A stretch of DNA of 64,000 nt, taken from the NCBI GenBank assembly GCA_019843655.1, contig JACDQD010000003.1:2544925-2608924 (forward strand), written 5' to 3'. Below, piece after piece: positions 52,584-64,000 of this stretch (positions are counted from its first letter, which is position 1; each line of letters opens with the position of its first letter). The notes beneath the pieces are model-generated. The model did no database searches and was not told where the DNA came from. It worked only from the letters and a program-made list of their open reading frames with translations. The position numbers and the translations under genes were made by a program. This DNA comes from Lethocerus indicus (Eukaryota; Arthropoda; Insecta; Hemiptera; Belostomatidae).

Positions 52584-52592
52584 AAAACAGTC
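52584..52592. repeat. Right target-site duplication of the 51.6-kb Jockey copy
   Basis: Second copy of AAAACAGTC, directly after the terminal AAT/A-rich sequence of the element. Confidence 0.5.
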
Positions 52593-52812
52593 GGCGATAA
52601 GCCGGAGTAGAACCCCCCAGAGGAAATGACTCGAATCCAATAATTCCAGAGCATTACCAGGTAATTATTAACCTGCCGGGAGTTATCCTCTCAGAGAACC
52701 CCCATCCTGACGCTCCATTAACCGTCGGGGACGTGCCTTTTCTGTTCAACACCCGGGGGATGCGGTCCGGCCCGTTATAAGAGCGGTCGGCTAGAAAAGC
52801 AACACCAAGCCC

Positions 52813-52839
52813 AGAGAGAGAGAGAGAGAGAGAGAGAGA
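52813..52839. repeat. (GA)n microsatellite
   Basis: Pure AG run of about 13 units. Confidence 0.95.
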
Positions 52840-55209
52840 CCAGCCATTGTACTCCTCCTCAACGGTAGTCGCATTCTGGCACGTATAAGGGGAGGGGGGA
52901 GGAGGCACCCACCTCATATATGGACACCCCGAATTCTTACGCCTCTCGCCTTATTCTCCCTCGCCCAACGGTTTCCAACAGTCGGAGGCATGATACGCCA
53001 TCCTGGTTAAGACCCGGTGGGAGGAGGTAAGAAGCCAATATAGTCGGGTGACATAAATAATTATACATATATAATAGGCTCTCGAAGAATAGGAAGAGGT
53101 CCGATAATGAAAGGTGAACTGCCGTGAAGCAAAATCCAGGGATATTCTCGGAATAGCGACGCCAGGGTCCAAAAGGGAGTTTTATAGAGAATCCCATACA
53201 ACCGAAAAACAAGACTCAAGGTATCACTTTTATTCCGATATACTAACGAATTTTCCAATCCTGCAAGGCTTAAACCCTCAATTTTAGCCTTCCGAGATGT
53301 CGAGAATTTTATTCAAGTGTATAAGGTCACTGAAGGCCCGTCTTCAGCCAACGAAATAATAGAATACGTGAATATAGCGAGAGTAAAAAATCTACACTTA
53401 AAACCGCTTGCAAATATAGACAGGTAGGCGTCGGATCGGAATATCACACATTTGTAGCTGCCATAAAAGTGAATGTAAATTGCATACTGAAGAACGAGAC
53501 GTGCAATTGGCGGACTGTACCTTCTAGATTCCTGTACAATATTTTCCTGTTTCCAATTACATGTGTAGGGGTAAGATTCGTTCAAGATATTTACGTGGAA
53601 GGTCACTCACTTTAAGCCCTCCTCTGGCTCGGTTGGGAACTGTCTAAACTAACTTCCGTCTAATTTTTATTTTTTTTTTAAATTGGTACTGTCTGGCCTC
53701 TCCTCATTGCGGAGTTTATTCCTTAAATTTAAATGATTTCTTTCAATTTAAAATTACAACTAAAAATTTAACTCGAATACAAATTTGTATAGAACACTGC
53801 GAACTGAGTACTTCTAAGTCTGTGTACTTCTAAGTACCCAATAAATTAATACAACCTAAGCTTCCCCCTTCAGTAAAATTCCGAAACGTCATTTTTTATG
53901 GTAGCATGTCTGCTGAAATTGTGGAAACTGGATGCGAGTACGAATATATATGTATACATATATAAAACCGAGCAAACCGCTTAATTTTCCAGGTAACGTC
54001 TGTATTCTCTGGAAACCATTATATTTAACAAGGCTGAAGAAACAGTAAAAATTCTCCGAGAACATTTTACTTTATACGGCGTAAAAGCCGAGAGCAACAT
54101 GTTCCGTGATGTGTAAAAAGATGTTTGCGCCGAATACGCCGGAGCAAATTTATTACCTTTTGAAAGACTTCACTTTAAATCTCGGCAAGTTATATGCAGA
54201 GAGCACTTTTCGTCCTACTTTCTTGGTTTTCTTTTTCTCTCTTTCCAATTCCGAGAACCCCCATAAACCGGGTAATTTATACAGCCGCGAGAATAAGTCT
54301 CGAAAGATACGGCATTTTAACACTGACTTGTCGGCTGTTGCCAAATGAGACCACGTTCCCTTTCTTGATAGTTTCTCGTTTCCAGAACAGTAACGTATCG
54401 GTAGTTGGGTACGAAGAGGCGGCCGGGTGCAATTAACTTGGAAAGAACGCAACCAGGCTCAGAGATAATAACTCTCGCGAGAGTTTAATGTGTTTACAGT
54501 TTCAATTTTCGCAACCCCCCCCCCGCCCCCGGCGATTGGGGCTATTAAAAGGGAAACAATGTTCGTCACTCCCGGCTCACCCCCAGCTGTTTTATGACTA
54601 CCGGGCTAGTCCATGGATTATAACTATCTTACCGAATAACTGTCTCAGACTCCATTCCGATACTTCCTCCAATAAGGTCCTCCCGACCTTTCGCCTCCCG
54701 TCCTACGGACGCTCATTCCACCGAACCCAGAAATTATTTGACGGCGCATTTATATCCGGCCGTGAATGCGCCCTAACTAACTACACCAATCATATCAACA
54801 AGGCTATGAAACCTATCCGATTACGTGCCCACTTGCCGACTGCTTGAATATGCCGAAGGCTAAATATAATATCGGTACAGACATGGATATTCTGCATTGC
54901 CGGGGTGCAAAAGAAATGAACCCTTCTTCGCGCAGAGTTCGGAATATTTAAGATGTAAACGGTATATCTTATCCGCTCTCGCACTTTGGAGTAGACCAGG
55001 ACAGAATAATTTCTCCCTAACAAGGGCCATCAATTGGGACGAATTAATGGATTATTAATTTGCTCTCTTGACCGCCGTTATTGTTCTTATTTTGCGTTTA
55101 TTTTTATAGCGAAATTTGGCAGCGCCGATATGCGCTTGTGATCGGGAGACAGCGCTTATTTCCCCGGCCACTTATGGCTAAATTACGAATTACCATCCGT
55201 GGTATTCCG

Positions 55210-55226
55210 GACGGATTCGAACCGCC
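55210..55226 (-). other. tRNA-like T-arm / polymerase III B box (SINE or tRNA relic)
   Basis: The minus strand reads GGCGG-TTCGAAT-CCGTC. It forms a 5-bp T-stem (one G-T pair) and contains GGTTCGAATCC, an exact match to the B-box consensus GGTTCGANTCC. Upstream on that strand (55227-55260) I find no convincing A box or acceptor partner for the following CGGAATA; an A-rich run interrupts. A truncated tRNA-derived SINE or a tRNA pseudogene is more likely than a working tRNA. Confidence 0.3.
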
Positions 55227-56212
55227 GATCTCAGGGTCCACATTCTATTTTTTTTTTGTAAACAATCAAATATATGACTTGTCTATATCCATCCTTGTGG
55301 AACATGCATACCGACCGAGAAAGCAGACTTTCAGAATTGAGCAATTTAAAATAATTTAAACTGAACTCATCCGAATATAACATATTAGGAACCCCGAAAT
55401 CAGAAACTGAAAATAACTCGATTATATACTGGATTTGATCGATGTTTCGTTAAATTGACTAAACGAAGCCAACGAGCGTTTTCAACTCAATCAAACCGAA
55501 TTCAATTCAATTCCGGCGACACTTGGGTGACGAGTCGCCCAACCTTGGTCGGTACCCCAACACAAACAGGCGTCAGACGAATGCGCGTGACGAAAGTAAA
55601 TAGCGGGGCGGCCGATAATAAACTCGGGTGCGATAACCGAAGGGGCGGGGGGCGACGAACACGCGATGGGGGACAACGTACGTTTTGTTTCCAGCCTGTG
55701 ACTAACACTGGGGCAATAACACGGGTATCGAGTGAGGCGACGATAAGGGGCAAAAAGAACATGTATGCCAAACGAAAGATCAAGGCACTAGACTAGCGAC
55801 TAGCGTATCAATTATCCTATTGTACCTGCATAGGACTATCACAACTGTTTACGGATCCCAATCCAAGTAATCGTTATAATCGTACAAAATCGAATATAAT
55901 AAAATACACTACTGAAATATAGCTCATTTAGAATCTGTGTCACATAAAGTACCACATTGATATAAACAGATTTAGTCTATAATTACTTTATAGAATGTTT
56001 AGGGTACTAAATTTTAATTTGTGAACGGAAGTTTGTCAACACATCGTCCCTGGTAAGTGTAAACTTCTATTTTACTCATGTACTGACGATGGTCGATCGA
56101 ACAATGGACCAAAGCGCAAGTAATAATTAATATAATTTCCTATTTCAATAATCTGATAACATTTTCGATTGATTCGCGTTAGAAATATATATAAGTGTAT
56201 AACGTATATTAC

Positions 56213-56282
56213 CTGAATTTCTCGGAAATATATACATCATTTTCTATACTTAACGAGTCGTAAATAACTGACTGGTACATAC
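56213..56282 (-). other. Putative 70-nt RS-exon after ratchet site A
   Basis: Downstream of site A a second 5' splice site, AATTCAG|GTAATA, lies at 56213|56212 and defines a 70-nt cryptic exon. It has an in-frame TAA when read from its first base (GTA TGT ACC ... CGT TAA). Recursive sites in animals are often paired with such a cryptic downstream donor, which helps define the 3' site and would poison the mRNA if retained. The second donor is weaker than the regenerated GTATGT, which would favour skipping. Confidence 0.45.
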
Positions 56283-56308
56283 CTGAAAAAGAAAGAAATA
56301 ACTGTTAG
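56277..56308 (-). promoter_or_regulatory. Strong recursive (ratchet) splice site A
   Basis: The minus strand reads CTTTCTTTTTCAG|GTATGT, a fully formed 3' splice site abutting a fully formed 5' splice site with no exon between them (junction 56283|56282). A CTAAC branch sequence lies at 56308-56304, with its branch A (56305) 22 nt before the junction. Excision to this point would regenerate a 5' splice site, the hallmark of the non-exonic recursive splice elements known in long Drosophila introns. It lies about 21.2 kb upstream of the osp exon on the same strand. The sequence match is direct; use in vivo is inferred. Confidence 0.7.
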
Positions 56309-59300
56309 ATAAAAGTCTAATTGATGAACAATTTCAACTATATATTATATTCGAACTCTCATTCGGCAACTGGTTTTCGAACGATCGTACGACTAAGGTC
56401 CCTAACCTCTCGTAAAACGGAGAAAAAACAAACACGTTTTGTCATTATATTTGTTATTCCCCCAGCATTAACATTCCGAATTAATGTTGTTTAACTTAAT
56501 TCGGCGGTATCTTATGTTTAATAATGAATTGAGTCGGCATTGTTCGCCGGGCGAATTAAACACAGAACAGCCGTGTGGGTGTCGCTAGAAAATTCGTAAC
56601 CTTGCACGCGTGCCCACACCGGCACAGCCGTCGGGATATTTAATTATTCTATTTTCAATCTATCGGACGACGGTAACGAACAGAGGGATCGATTTTCCCC
56701 GGATATATTCGGAATTTTCAGTTTTTCTTTCAGCGAGAAAGCCGCTGTTACTCTTCGTGCGTACGGGGTGGGGGGGGGAGGTTTTCTCGAAACAGGTCGC
56801 AATTGTGTAATATCGGGCGACCGGCAAGGTCGACCCACCAATTTAGCCGAAATTTATGGCCCCTTCTTCCCACTACGCTTCGAACCGCCAATGAAAAGTT
56901 AACACGGCGATGGACCGTCAAATCATGTTTAACGCGTCATAAACGTTCAAAGCGAAGCAATAAAGCGTACTGACACTCAGTTTCGGGGAAGAACCTTTTT
57001 TTATTATCGGGCGACAGTAACGATGTTGTTAGATTTTTGGCATTTCCGAGAGGTCAATCAATTTTCTGAACCCAGAAGAGAACTACATTAAAAATTTAGT
57101 ACTGGTTTAAACTGATCACCGATTACTTTTTTACTTTCACTATCGTCAGTTACTGAACTGCAGGCTCTGATCTGCCGTAAATCACCTCACTGAGTATCAT
57201 CCTAGAATCTGAGACATCTAAGGATAACCGGTCTAACAATGGAACATGCAATAGAACGGGTTGGTGGCGGGGGGTGCGGGGGGAAATAATCGAAAACCAA
57301 GACCTCCTACCCTGTACAAGATATGCCGTAAAGTATCCTGTCGTAACTTTATTGTAAGGTGTACGGCAGACAGTGCAGATATCTACTCGAATAATAATAT
57401 CTCCACGAGGCAAAGTTGAAGGTCGGTCTCCGAACGACCGTCAGGGGGCAATAAAGACGTACCTAATGCGAGTCTAAATACAATAAACAATACGACATTA
57501 AGGCAAGCCCCGGGCAAAGGGCCGAGAGGGGGGGGGGGAGTGGAGGAGAGAAGGGGAATAAAATTATATGCGGCGTATATTTAAATCGCATACATTATTT
57601 AAGACGGGGTCACGACAATCGTAGACGGCCGTTTGTAATATACAAACGGGCGTTAAAAAATTATTCAATAATTCATCGCCTATAGATTCGGCTCCGAGGG
57701 GGATGGGCTGGGGGGGGGGCTCGGTTTTTACCGGGGGTTTTTGAACCACTCCAGAAATAAACCTCGGCCCGTACACCTTACAATGAACAGACATCGCGGT
57801 TACCATCGAACGGTCGCCGTCGAAAAAGTATACTACAATTTCACTTCTTTATACCGTTCCGCCGGCACTAACTCGTATTGAGGCTGTACTAAAACAAATT
57901 ACAATATAAATTCATCGCATTTGTACTTTAATTTTGCTCTCAATACAACCAGGCGAGTGTTTATTTAACCTTAAATTCGGAACTAAATAATTGTTCTTAA
58001 GATCCCTAAAGAATCTTCGTTAGGGAAAACACCAGCCCGGGAAATCTTAATCCACTTGTTTGCTCAGTTAATACCCCCTGTTTAGTCTCATATGTGCAGG
58101 TCTAGTGTGTGCTGGACCCGTACCGAGTGGATCTACAAGCCAGATGGTGGTGTATGTAACGTTCTTCCGTTCGACCCAAGTATTAGAGTGGTGTAGACTT
58201 GTAAAAAAATAATTTACAACCGGGGAATATTATTATAGCAGGACGGGCGGGGCAGTGAAACAAGTAACGAGGTAGCGGTGGTCGCCTCTAAAAGCCGAGG
58301 GGCCGTGACGAAACGGCTCGTACAACACAGATGAGGAAGAGAGAGAGAGAGAGAGAGAGGGAGGGAGGGAGGGAGGGAGGGAGAGGGAGATGTGTTGGGG
58401 TCGATGGAAAAACGGGCCTAAGAAGCTCCATACAAATGCGGGGCATGCCCCGGCGGTCCACCGGCGCAACACTCAATCACTCAACTTTCAAAGCTCAATT
58501 TCTCAAAAAAAAAAAACAGAACAAAAAACGAGCCGCCGATATCGAGATATTTCCTTCTGAGACCGTACCAACAGTTCATCTGCGTCCACACATAAAATGT
58601 ACGCGTTTTTCAACATCCTAATATCAGTCCGAAATCATTTTTCCAGTAATAGTAAGCAGACACGGTTCTCTCGGGCTGGAGAACATCAGCGCAGATATTT
58701 AGAGGGATCGAAATATATTATAATTTTTGAAATATAAGTATGTTTTTAGGCTGCTACATACCAAATTTCAATACCAACTCTTTTATTAAAAAATTTTTTT
58801 GCAGGCGTTGTTCAATACAAAAAAAATATTTCGTTTCCCACACGTTAAACGATTTCGACTGTATACGTATATAGACGAGACTAATTACTCAGCGTTTATG
58901 AAGTGTACCATGTTTGCTCGGTTATCTAATCTAATTCGCCGAACTGGCTAATCAAGCGGTTGAAATTGCGCCCAGAAAACCGGATCCATTTTTATATATA
59001 TATATTTCTTTTTTCATTTCAGTCAGGCAAGAGGCGATAACCGGAATTAGAATGAAAAATTGAGCTTATCTCGTCAACTTTCAGAATAATGTACCAGAAC
59101 CAGAATCCGAGCTGGTGCGATAAAAATTTACTGCTTTCTATCGAGACCGCGTATCCTGCGGGACTGCCGAGGCGCCGACGGCGGGACCGAATTAACGGGA
59201 ATACATTGACTAACTCCGGACGGTTGGGAAATTCAGGGATAAGTAATTCGAGACGGGACAAAGTCATCCGGGCTCTGTCATCCGGGGTATTTTCGGAATA

Positions 59301-62300
59301 GTGTCACGCCGAGTTTAATAGTGGCGCCAATTCGCCGTCGGCTTCGCACTTAGCAGTGAGCTGTGAACGGCCAACAAACTCGAGGACGAACTATTAAAAA
59401 AAAAGGCTTATTGGAAAGAAGAATCGTTTATTTATTCAACGGCAGACACTAACGTTCTGGCCGGTGGCGGGGCGGGGGGGGAACCGTACGAGAGTTCGCA
59501 AAAACGAGTCGGCTAAAAGGTTTTCTGCAAACATTAAAGTGTACACAGGATCCAGACGGCTCGAATTGTTTTTTTTTCCCCAGCAATGTCTAGACAAATG
59601 GATTCACCCCTGCGTCAGTAGACAGAAGATTCGCGCGGAGCAACCAACGTCAAGAACAAGAATATTGACACATTCGGACTCTATAAATATACCCTATATT
59701 ATCATTCTATAATATAACGTAGAGGAAAAGATACACGTACTGCGTGTAACACACAGTTCCTGGGAAGGGTTTTTTCTCCAGACTGGAGAAGTGGATTAAG
59801 GTTTTCCCCCTTTCGGGAGACAACGCCGGACGAGCCCACGTGGCGGGATAGTTTGTTCCAAAGCAGGAATATTATTCCTAACGTAGATTCCCGTCGAATG
59901 GGTCAACGATAATATGGAAGGATATAAATTAGTTGAAACGGGAATTTTACAGAAACAGACGCCAGGAAGTACGGGAACATAACTTCCTCACACGGCTGAA
60001 TGTAGTTTCACCGTAGACACTTAATAATTCCCTAAACAATAGCACTTGGATCAAACATCGAATGAGCCTGATGTCATCGGCCATATCCTTATGGCGAAAC
60101 GGTCAGATTACAAAATTCAGATTTCGACGACTTTCTAGAGACTGATAAAATAGGAAAAGAGATAAAGACGTGTTACACATATGTCGTGGTGAAGATGAGG
60201 CAATGACAATTTAAAAGTGTTGCACAACTAAAATAAAAGCGTTGTTCTCGTTCTTGACCCGGTAATCCGCACTCGGTGAGGTTAAACCGACGACAAACAT
60301 GTAATTGGGTCCGATGGAAGAATCCTCGCCTCGAGGATGTCACCTCGCTATTATTGGGTCAATTACAAGACCGGTTTCCGTATGAAAAAATAAATCGCTG
60401 GACCGTTTAAACGCCGCCGCCGAAACGGCGTTCGGTCCCTTATGTAACCGGGCGATAACAGTTTTGCAAAACCGAAATATCAACTGTTTCGAGGAAAATA
60501 TGATTATCGAAAGTTAATTGCCGGGTATTAACGATCGAGTACGGATGTCGGTTATCCCTTGCCTTGTATAGCGCGAAACGACAAGACAATGGAATAACGC
60601 GCGCAAGAACGTACGATCAGAAATTTCGAAACAGTTTACGACCTAATTACGGTCCTTTTCGGTTCTCGGCTCTCTGGGCCAATCTGGGCGTATAAAACTG
60701 GCGTAAGAAACGCGTAATCACTCGCCCCGTCTGTCACCTCATGACGGGCGGGCCAATTACCAAACCGGTTTCAGCTGGAGATCTAAAGAGGTTTCTCAAT
60801 TTAAGCCCGCTCGGATGAACTTCACTTAGGAACTTGAACTTAAGTCGGGAACGGCCCCAATCGGCCTGACGGTGAGACGCTTTTTTATCTCTTCAAAATA
60901 TTTCACAAAAGATCTATGCTTATGAATACAGAATGAATATATTATTTAATAATAAGGAGCAACTGAAGTCACTTCTACTCGAGATTGATTTACATTTTTT
61001 CAAATATTTGGCTTTCTGCTCGAGGATGAAACTCCACCAAAGACTCGGGGTATATTCCGAACTGTACCGATGCAGTTCAAAACAACTAAGTCAGACCGGG
61101 GACAAGTTCAGTATTCCCACACGCCGGGACGGAAATATCGCGGGAAAATAACGGTACAAAAAAGAAAACAATTAAAAAAAAAATCGTAACGACAGTTTCG
61201 AAACTCGAAGCGTTTTCACGAAAACCGAGCCGTTGCTTAACCGGCGCTGTACAGTGTATACACGTCGGCCGGTCTCATTCGAGACGTCGTCGCTCGTTAA
61301 CCGGCTCGGTTAATCATAAATAATGGCACGGGTAATAGTGGGGCCGACACTACTAATAGTGTAATGGGCGAGGGAACTACGGAGCGGTCTGTGGCGAACT
61401 CCGCATCATGGGAAACTTGCTGCCAGCTGGTGTGGACCTCTGCAGATTGCACAAGATGCGCAATAGCAATATAGCCGGCTGATTATTACGACCGGGTCGA
61501 TTGTTCATATAATCGGAGGTTGGAGGAATCGCATTGTCATAATAATAAGGACGAATTAGAAAACTTATATTACGTATTCTAGAATGATTATATAAGTGGA
61601 GACTAATTAAAGCAATGGCTTTGCTTTAGAAGAGAAAAAACGATACACTTTATACATTTAAGTTCTTATGGTTAAGACAAGGTTTGGACGCATAACACCC
61701 GGGATATAAAAACAAAGCTTCATTTGTTACGTAAAAAATGGCCGCCGTTTAAAATTGAGCATATCGTGCACTATTCTGCAAGAAAATAATTGCCAGAATT
61801 ATAGGAATATTGCGGTCGGTGACTGAAACCGCGCTTCAGATAACACGGAATTAGTGGCGTTCATTAGTGGTCGGTTCCCCCGCTGTCGGGACAAAAATTG
61901 CGGCTCTGGGGGCGGAAAAAAACGCGTAATGTCTGTTGCCGTATCAAGAATTACCCGAAACGGTTACGGTTTCACAGATACAATGGGGCTATTTAACCCA
62001 ATATCGGGTTGAATTGCCGTTGTTCCGAAACAAATTTCCCTGAAAGACGTAAAAACAATTAATAACTTTTCTTGAAATCAGGCTGGAATCTTGGGGGGAA
62101 AACTCTGGATAGATTTTAAACTATCGACAGCACTCAAGCGAAAAAGTCTTCACCGAGAAATTTAAAAAATTCTTCTTTTTGAATATGACTATTGTGCAGT
62201 TATATATTTTTTCGTTATAAATAAAATTTATAGCATCGAACGTTCAAAATCAACTCTTATTACCGAACAATTTGTCCACCACTGGTCCATTCGCGAGAAA

Positions 62301-64000
62301 AATAATTTTCATATTTTTCCATTTTCTTACAACAATCTGGATTGCATTTTTTTAGTAAGATGTGTTATTCGTGTTCGTGCCGATTGAAATTATAACTTAC
62401 CTAATTCAGGATAAATACAGTGTCGGATACAAAAACCCTGGTAAAACATTGACTTTTTTGGTTTGGAATTTTTGGTTAATATATTACGGTCGATGCACCG
62501 TTTTAAAACGTTTCCCAAAAAAAAAAAAAATATCCCGGCGATAGAACATACCGCAGTTGGGTGAGGTGGGATTCATTCATAATCTCGAGGGCGCCAAACT
62601 GGGGTTGCCAGTTTGGCTAATTAATGCAGTCCGGGCTCCGGTCGCCTTCAAATATCACCCACAGCCGAATAACACCGATTTGTATTCCCACGAGACCACG
62701 GCACAGTCTAGTAGGGGGAACAAAAAGAAAACGATACAGAAAGAGAAACGTACACAAGACGAATAGTCAACGAAACAGAGGCGGATGCTGCTATTGAAGA
62801 CGTGAAATTGAACAATGAATTTCGAGAAAAATAATTCATTCTATTAAATGCTTTACAACCTTCTACAACCTCCGTCTGATCGATCTATATTAGGCTCAAT
62901 AAACAAGCGATATCGGATTGCGCAAGAGTATTGCGTAACCCGTATAGGATCGAGTTCTGCGCCTCCCTTTTTACTCTATCTGCGATGTTGTACAACGTAA
63001 ATTCTATAAATTGACGACCGGAGAGCATAAGGCAGATACAGTACAAGTCTCGTCTGGTACGCTTTTTCTCGGCCATTTTTTTCTCCCCGGCTCGATCGGG
63101 CGGGCCACTCACGCCTAAGTATAGAAATTAATAAATTATTTTTCTTTATCCGGCCAACGGCACAGACGGGCTGTGTATGTGGGACACTTGTTAAAAGCGT
63201 ACGATTAAAAAGAAATTACATATCGGTCCAGTACAGCGCGAGGGCTCGTTCCTCTTTACCGATTATAAATCACACGTCGTATATTAACTGCGGCTCTTGT
63301 AATTGACGTAAATATCGTTACGCAATCAGAATACAGAATAACCTCTTGTTCATACGATTGATATTGAAAGCGGACAGAACCTTGCTGAAGTACTGGAGCA
63401 ACCGAAGAGGTCCAGGAACAACGCTTTAACGACACTATTATTTACAGGTTTTTTTTGTTTCTCGTATCCCGACGTAACGCACTGTCGGCACTGTTACTGA
63501 CGTGCCGTCTGTTAGGCTGGTAGTGACAGTACAGCGATGACGAAAACCTGTTTGGCGCAGTACCAACAGATAAGCGGAGAGTTGCAGTAGGCAAGAGCAG
63601 TCATATTCCGAACCCCACGCCCCCCGTAACACCTACGGGGGTATATTGTGACGCGTTCCAGTAGTACAATGCGGTTGTAAATTAAAAATATGAATAATTG
63701 GCCGTCCATTTAACGAGCAATCGTCAAGTCGGGGTGACGCGCAGGTGGGCGCGCGTACGGCGGGAGGAGTGTTTTTCCTTTTTTTTTACCGTTTCCCAAC
63801 TTTGTAATTCATCATTACGTGTACGTACAATACAAGGACGTCGTGTCTCCTTAGGGACACAATGGAAAAGGACACGGTGGAAGGGTGCGGCCGCCTCTAG
63901 ATAAGAGCCCTGACCTGGGTTGGGCCCTAGCACTATAAACACCTGAAACTGGCTCCATTCCTCCCCCCCCCCGCCACCCCACACAATCTTTGTCTTCGCC
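56309..64000. other. 7.7 kb without a recognised gene; presumed upstream intron or 5' flank
   Basis: Contains the G11 run at 57528-57538, the compound microsatellite at 58334-58390 and a C10 run near 63963. A lone strong minus-strand donor-like AATTAG|GTAAGT at 62401|62400 is discussed among the findings. No upstream osp exon was recognised. Confidence 0.45.
58334..58390. repeat. (GA)n-(GGGA)n compound microsatellite
   Basis: About 12 GA units pass into about six GGGA units. It is a purine-only strand and encodes Arg-Glu or Gly-Arg runs that are not a gene. Confidence 0.95.

Larger units (their letters stand above)
52593..56212. other. No gene seen; presumed intron
   Basis: Contains the GA microsatellite, a C10 run (54515-54524), the tRNA-like B box (55210-55226) and open frames up to 119 codons (54488-54847) without family resemblance. 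Confidence 0.5.

Noticed and set aside
53985..54000. Plus-strand ratchet-like TTTTCCAG|GTAACG
   Set aside because: Short pyrimidine tract, weak donor and the wrong strand relative to the only gene; treated as background.
1..64000. CRISPR array, operons, phage or plasmid features
   Set aside because: No regularly spaced repeats, no dense coding and clear spliceosomal signals; the DNA is eukaryotic.

Overview
The window is animal nuclear DNA, most likely from an arthropod and probably an insect. There is no operon-like or prokaryotic gene layout. The longest open frames are about 160-190 codons, resemble nothing I know and are low in complexity. Microsatellites are common, the few recognisable coding remnants are decayed Jockey-like non-LTR retrotransposons, and CG dinucleotides are frequent by eye (not counted). 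I cannot name the species.

The one confident host gene is on the minus strand. An 81-bp exon at 34997-35077 has consensus splice sites at both ends. It encodes the start of the PH domain of the outspread / MPRIP (myosin-phosphatase Rho-interacting protein) family. No other exon of this gene was recognised with confidence, so most or all of the window appears to be two very long introns flanking this small exon: at least about 29 kb on its 5' side (above 35077) and at least about 35 kb on its 3' side (below 34997).

The most interesting signal is a set of zero-length splice junctions (pyrimidine tract, CAG, then GT..GT) on the same strand as the exon. The two best are at 56282/56283 and 19237/19238. 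Each is followed 65-70 nt downstream by a second 5' splice site, the layout of recursive splice ('ratchet') sites with an RS-exon. Weaker candidates lie at 3641/3642 and 44752/44753. Together they would cut the introns into steps of about 10-21 kb. From memory, outspread is one of the Drosophila genes in which recursive splicing was shown experimentally, which makes this reading more credible. A speculative alternative first exon (10 codons, phase-compatible with the PH exon) is noted at 43462-43491.

Layout by region: 1-3.6 kb, purine-rich and homopolymer tracts; 3.6 kb, weak ratchet candidate; 12.7-13.2 kb, decayed reverse transcriptase; 15.0 kb, long AT microsatellite; 19.2 kb, strong ratchet site; 22.8 and 24.5 kb, a dispersed repeat pair; 35.0 kb, the outspread exon; 37.8-38.1 kb, a local duplication; 39.7 kb, Jockey fragment with a 15-bp target duplication; 43-45 kb, candidate first exon and weak ratchet site; 48.4 kb and 51.6-52.6 kb, two more Jockey copies; 56.2 kb, the strongest ratchet site; 56.3-64 kb, no recognised gene. 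All four retrotransposon pieces lie on the plus strand, antisense to the host gene. No rRNA, intact tRNA, CRISPR array or intact mobile element was found.
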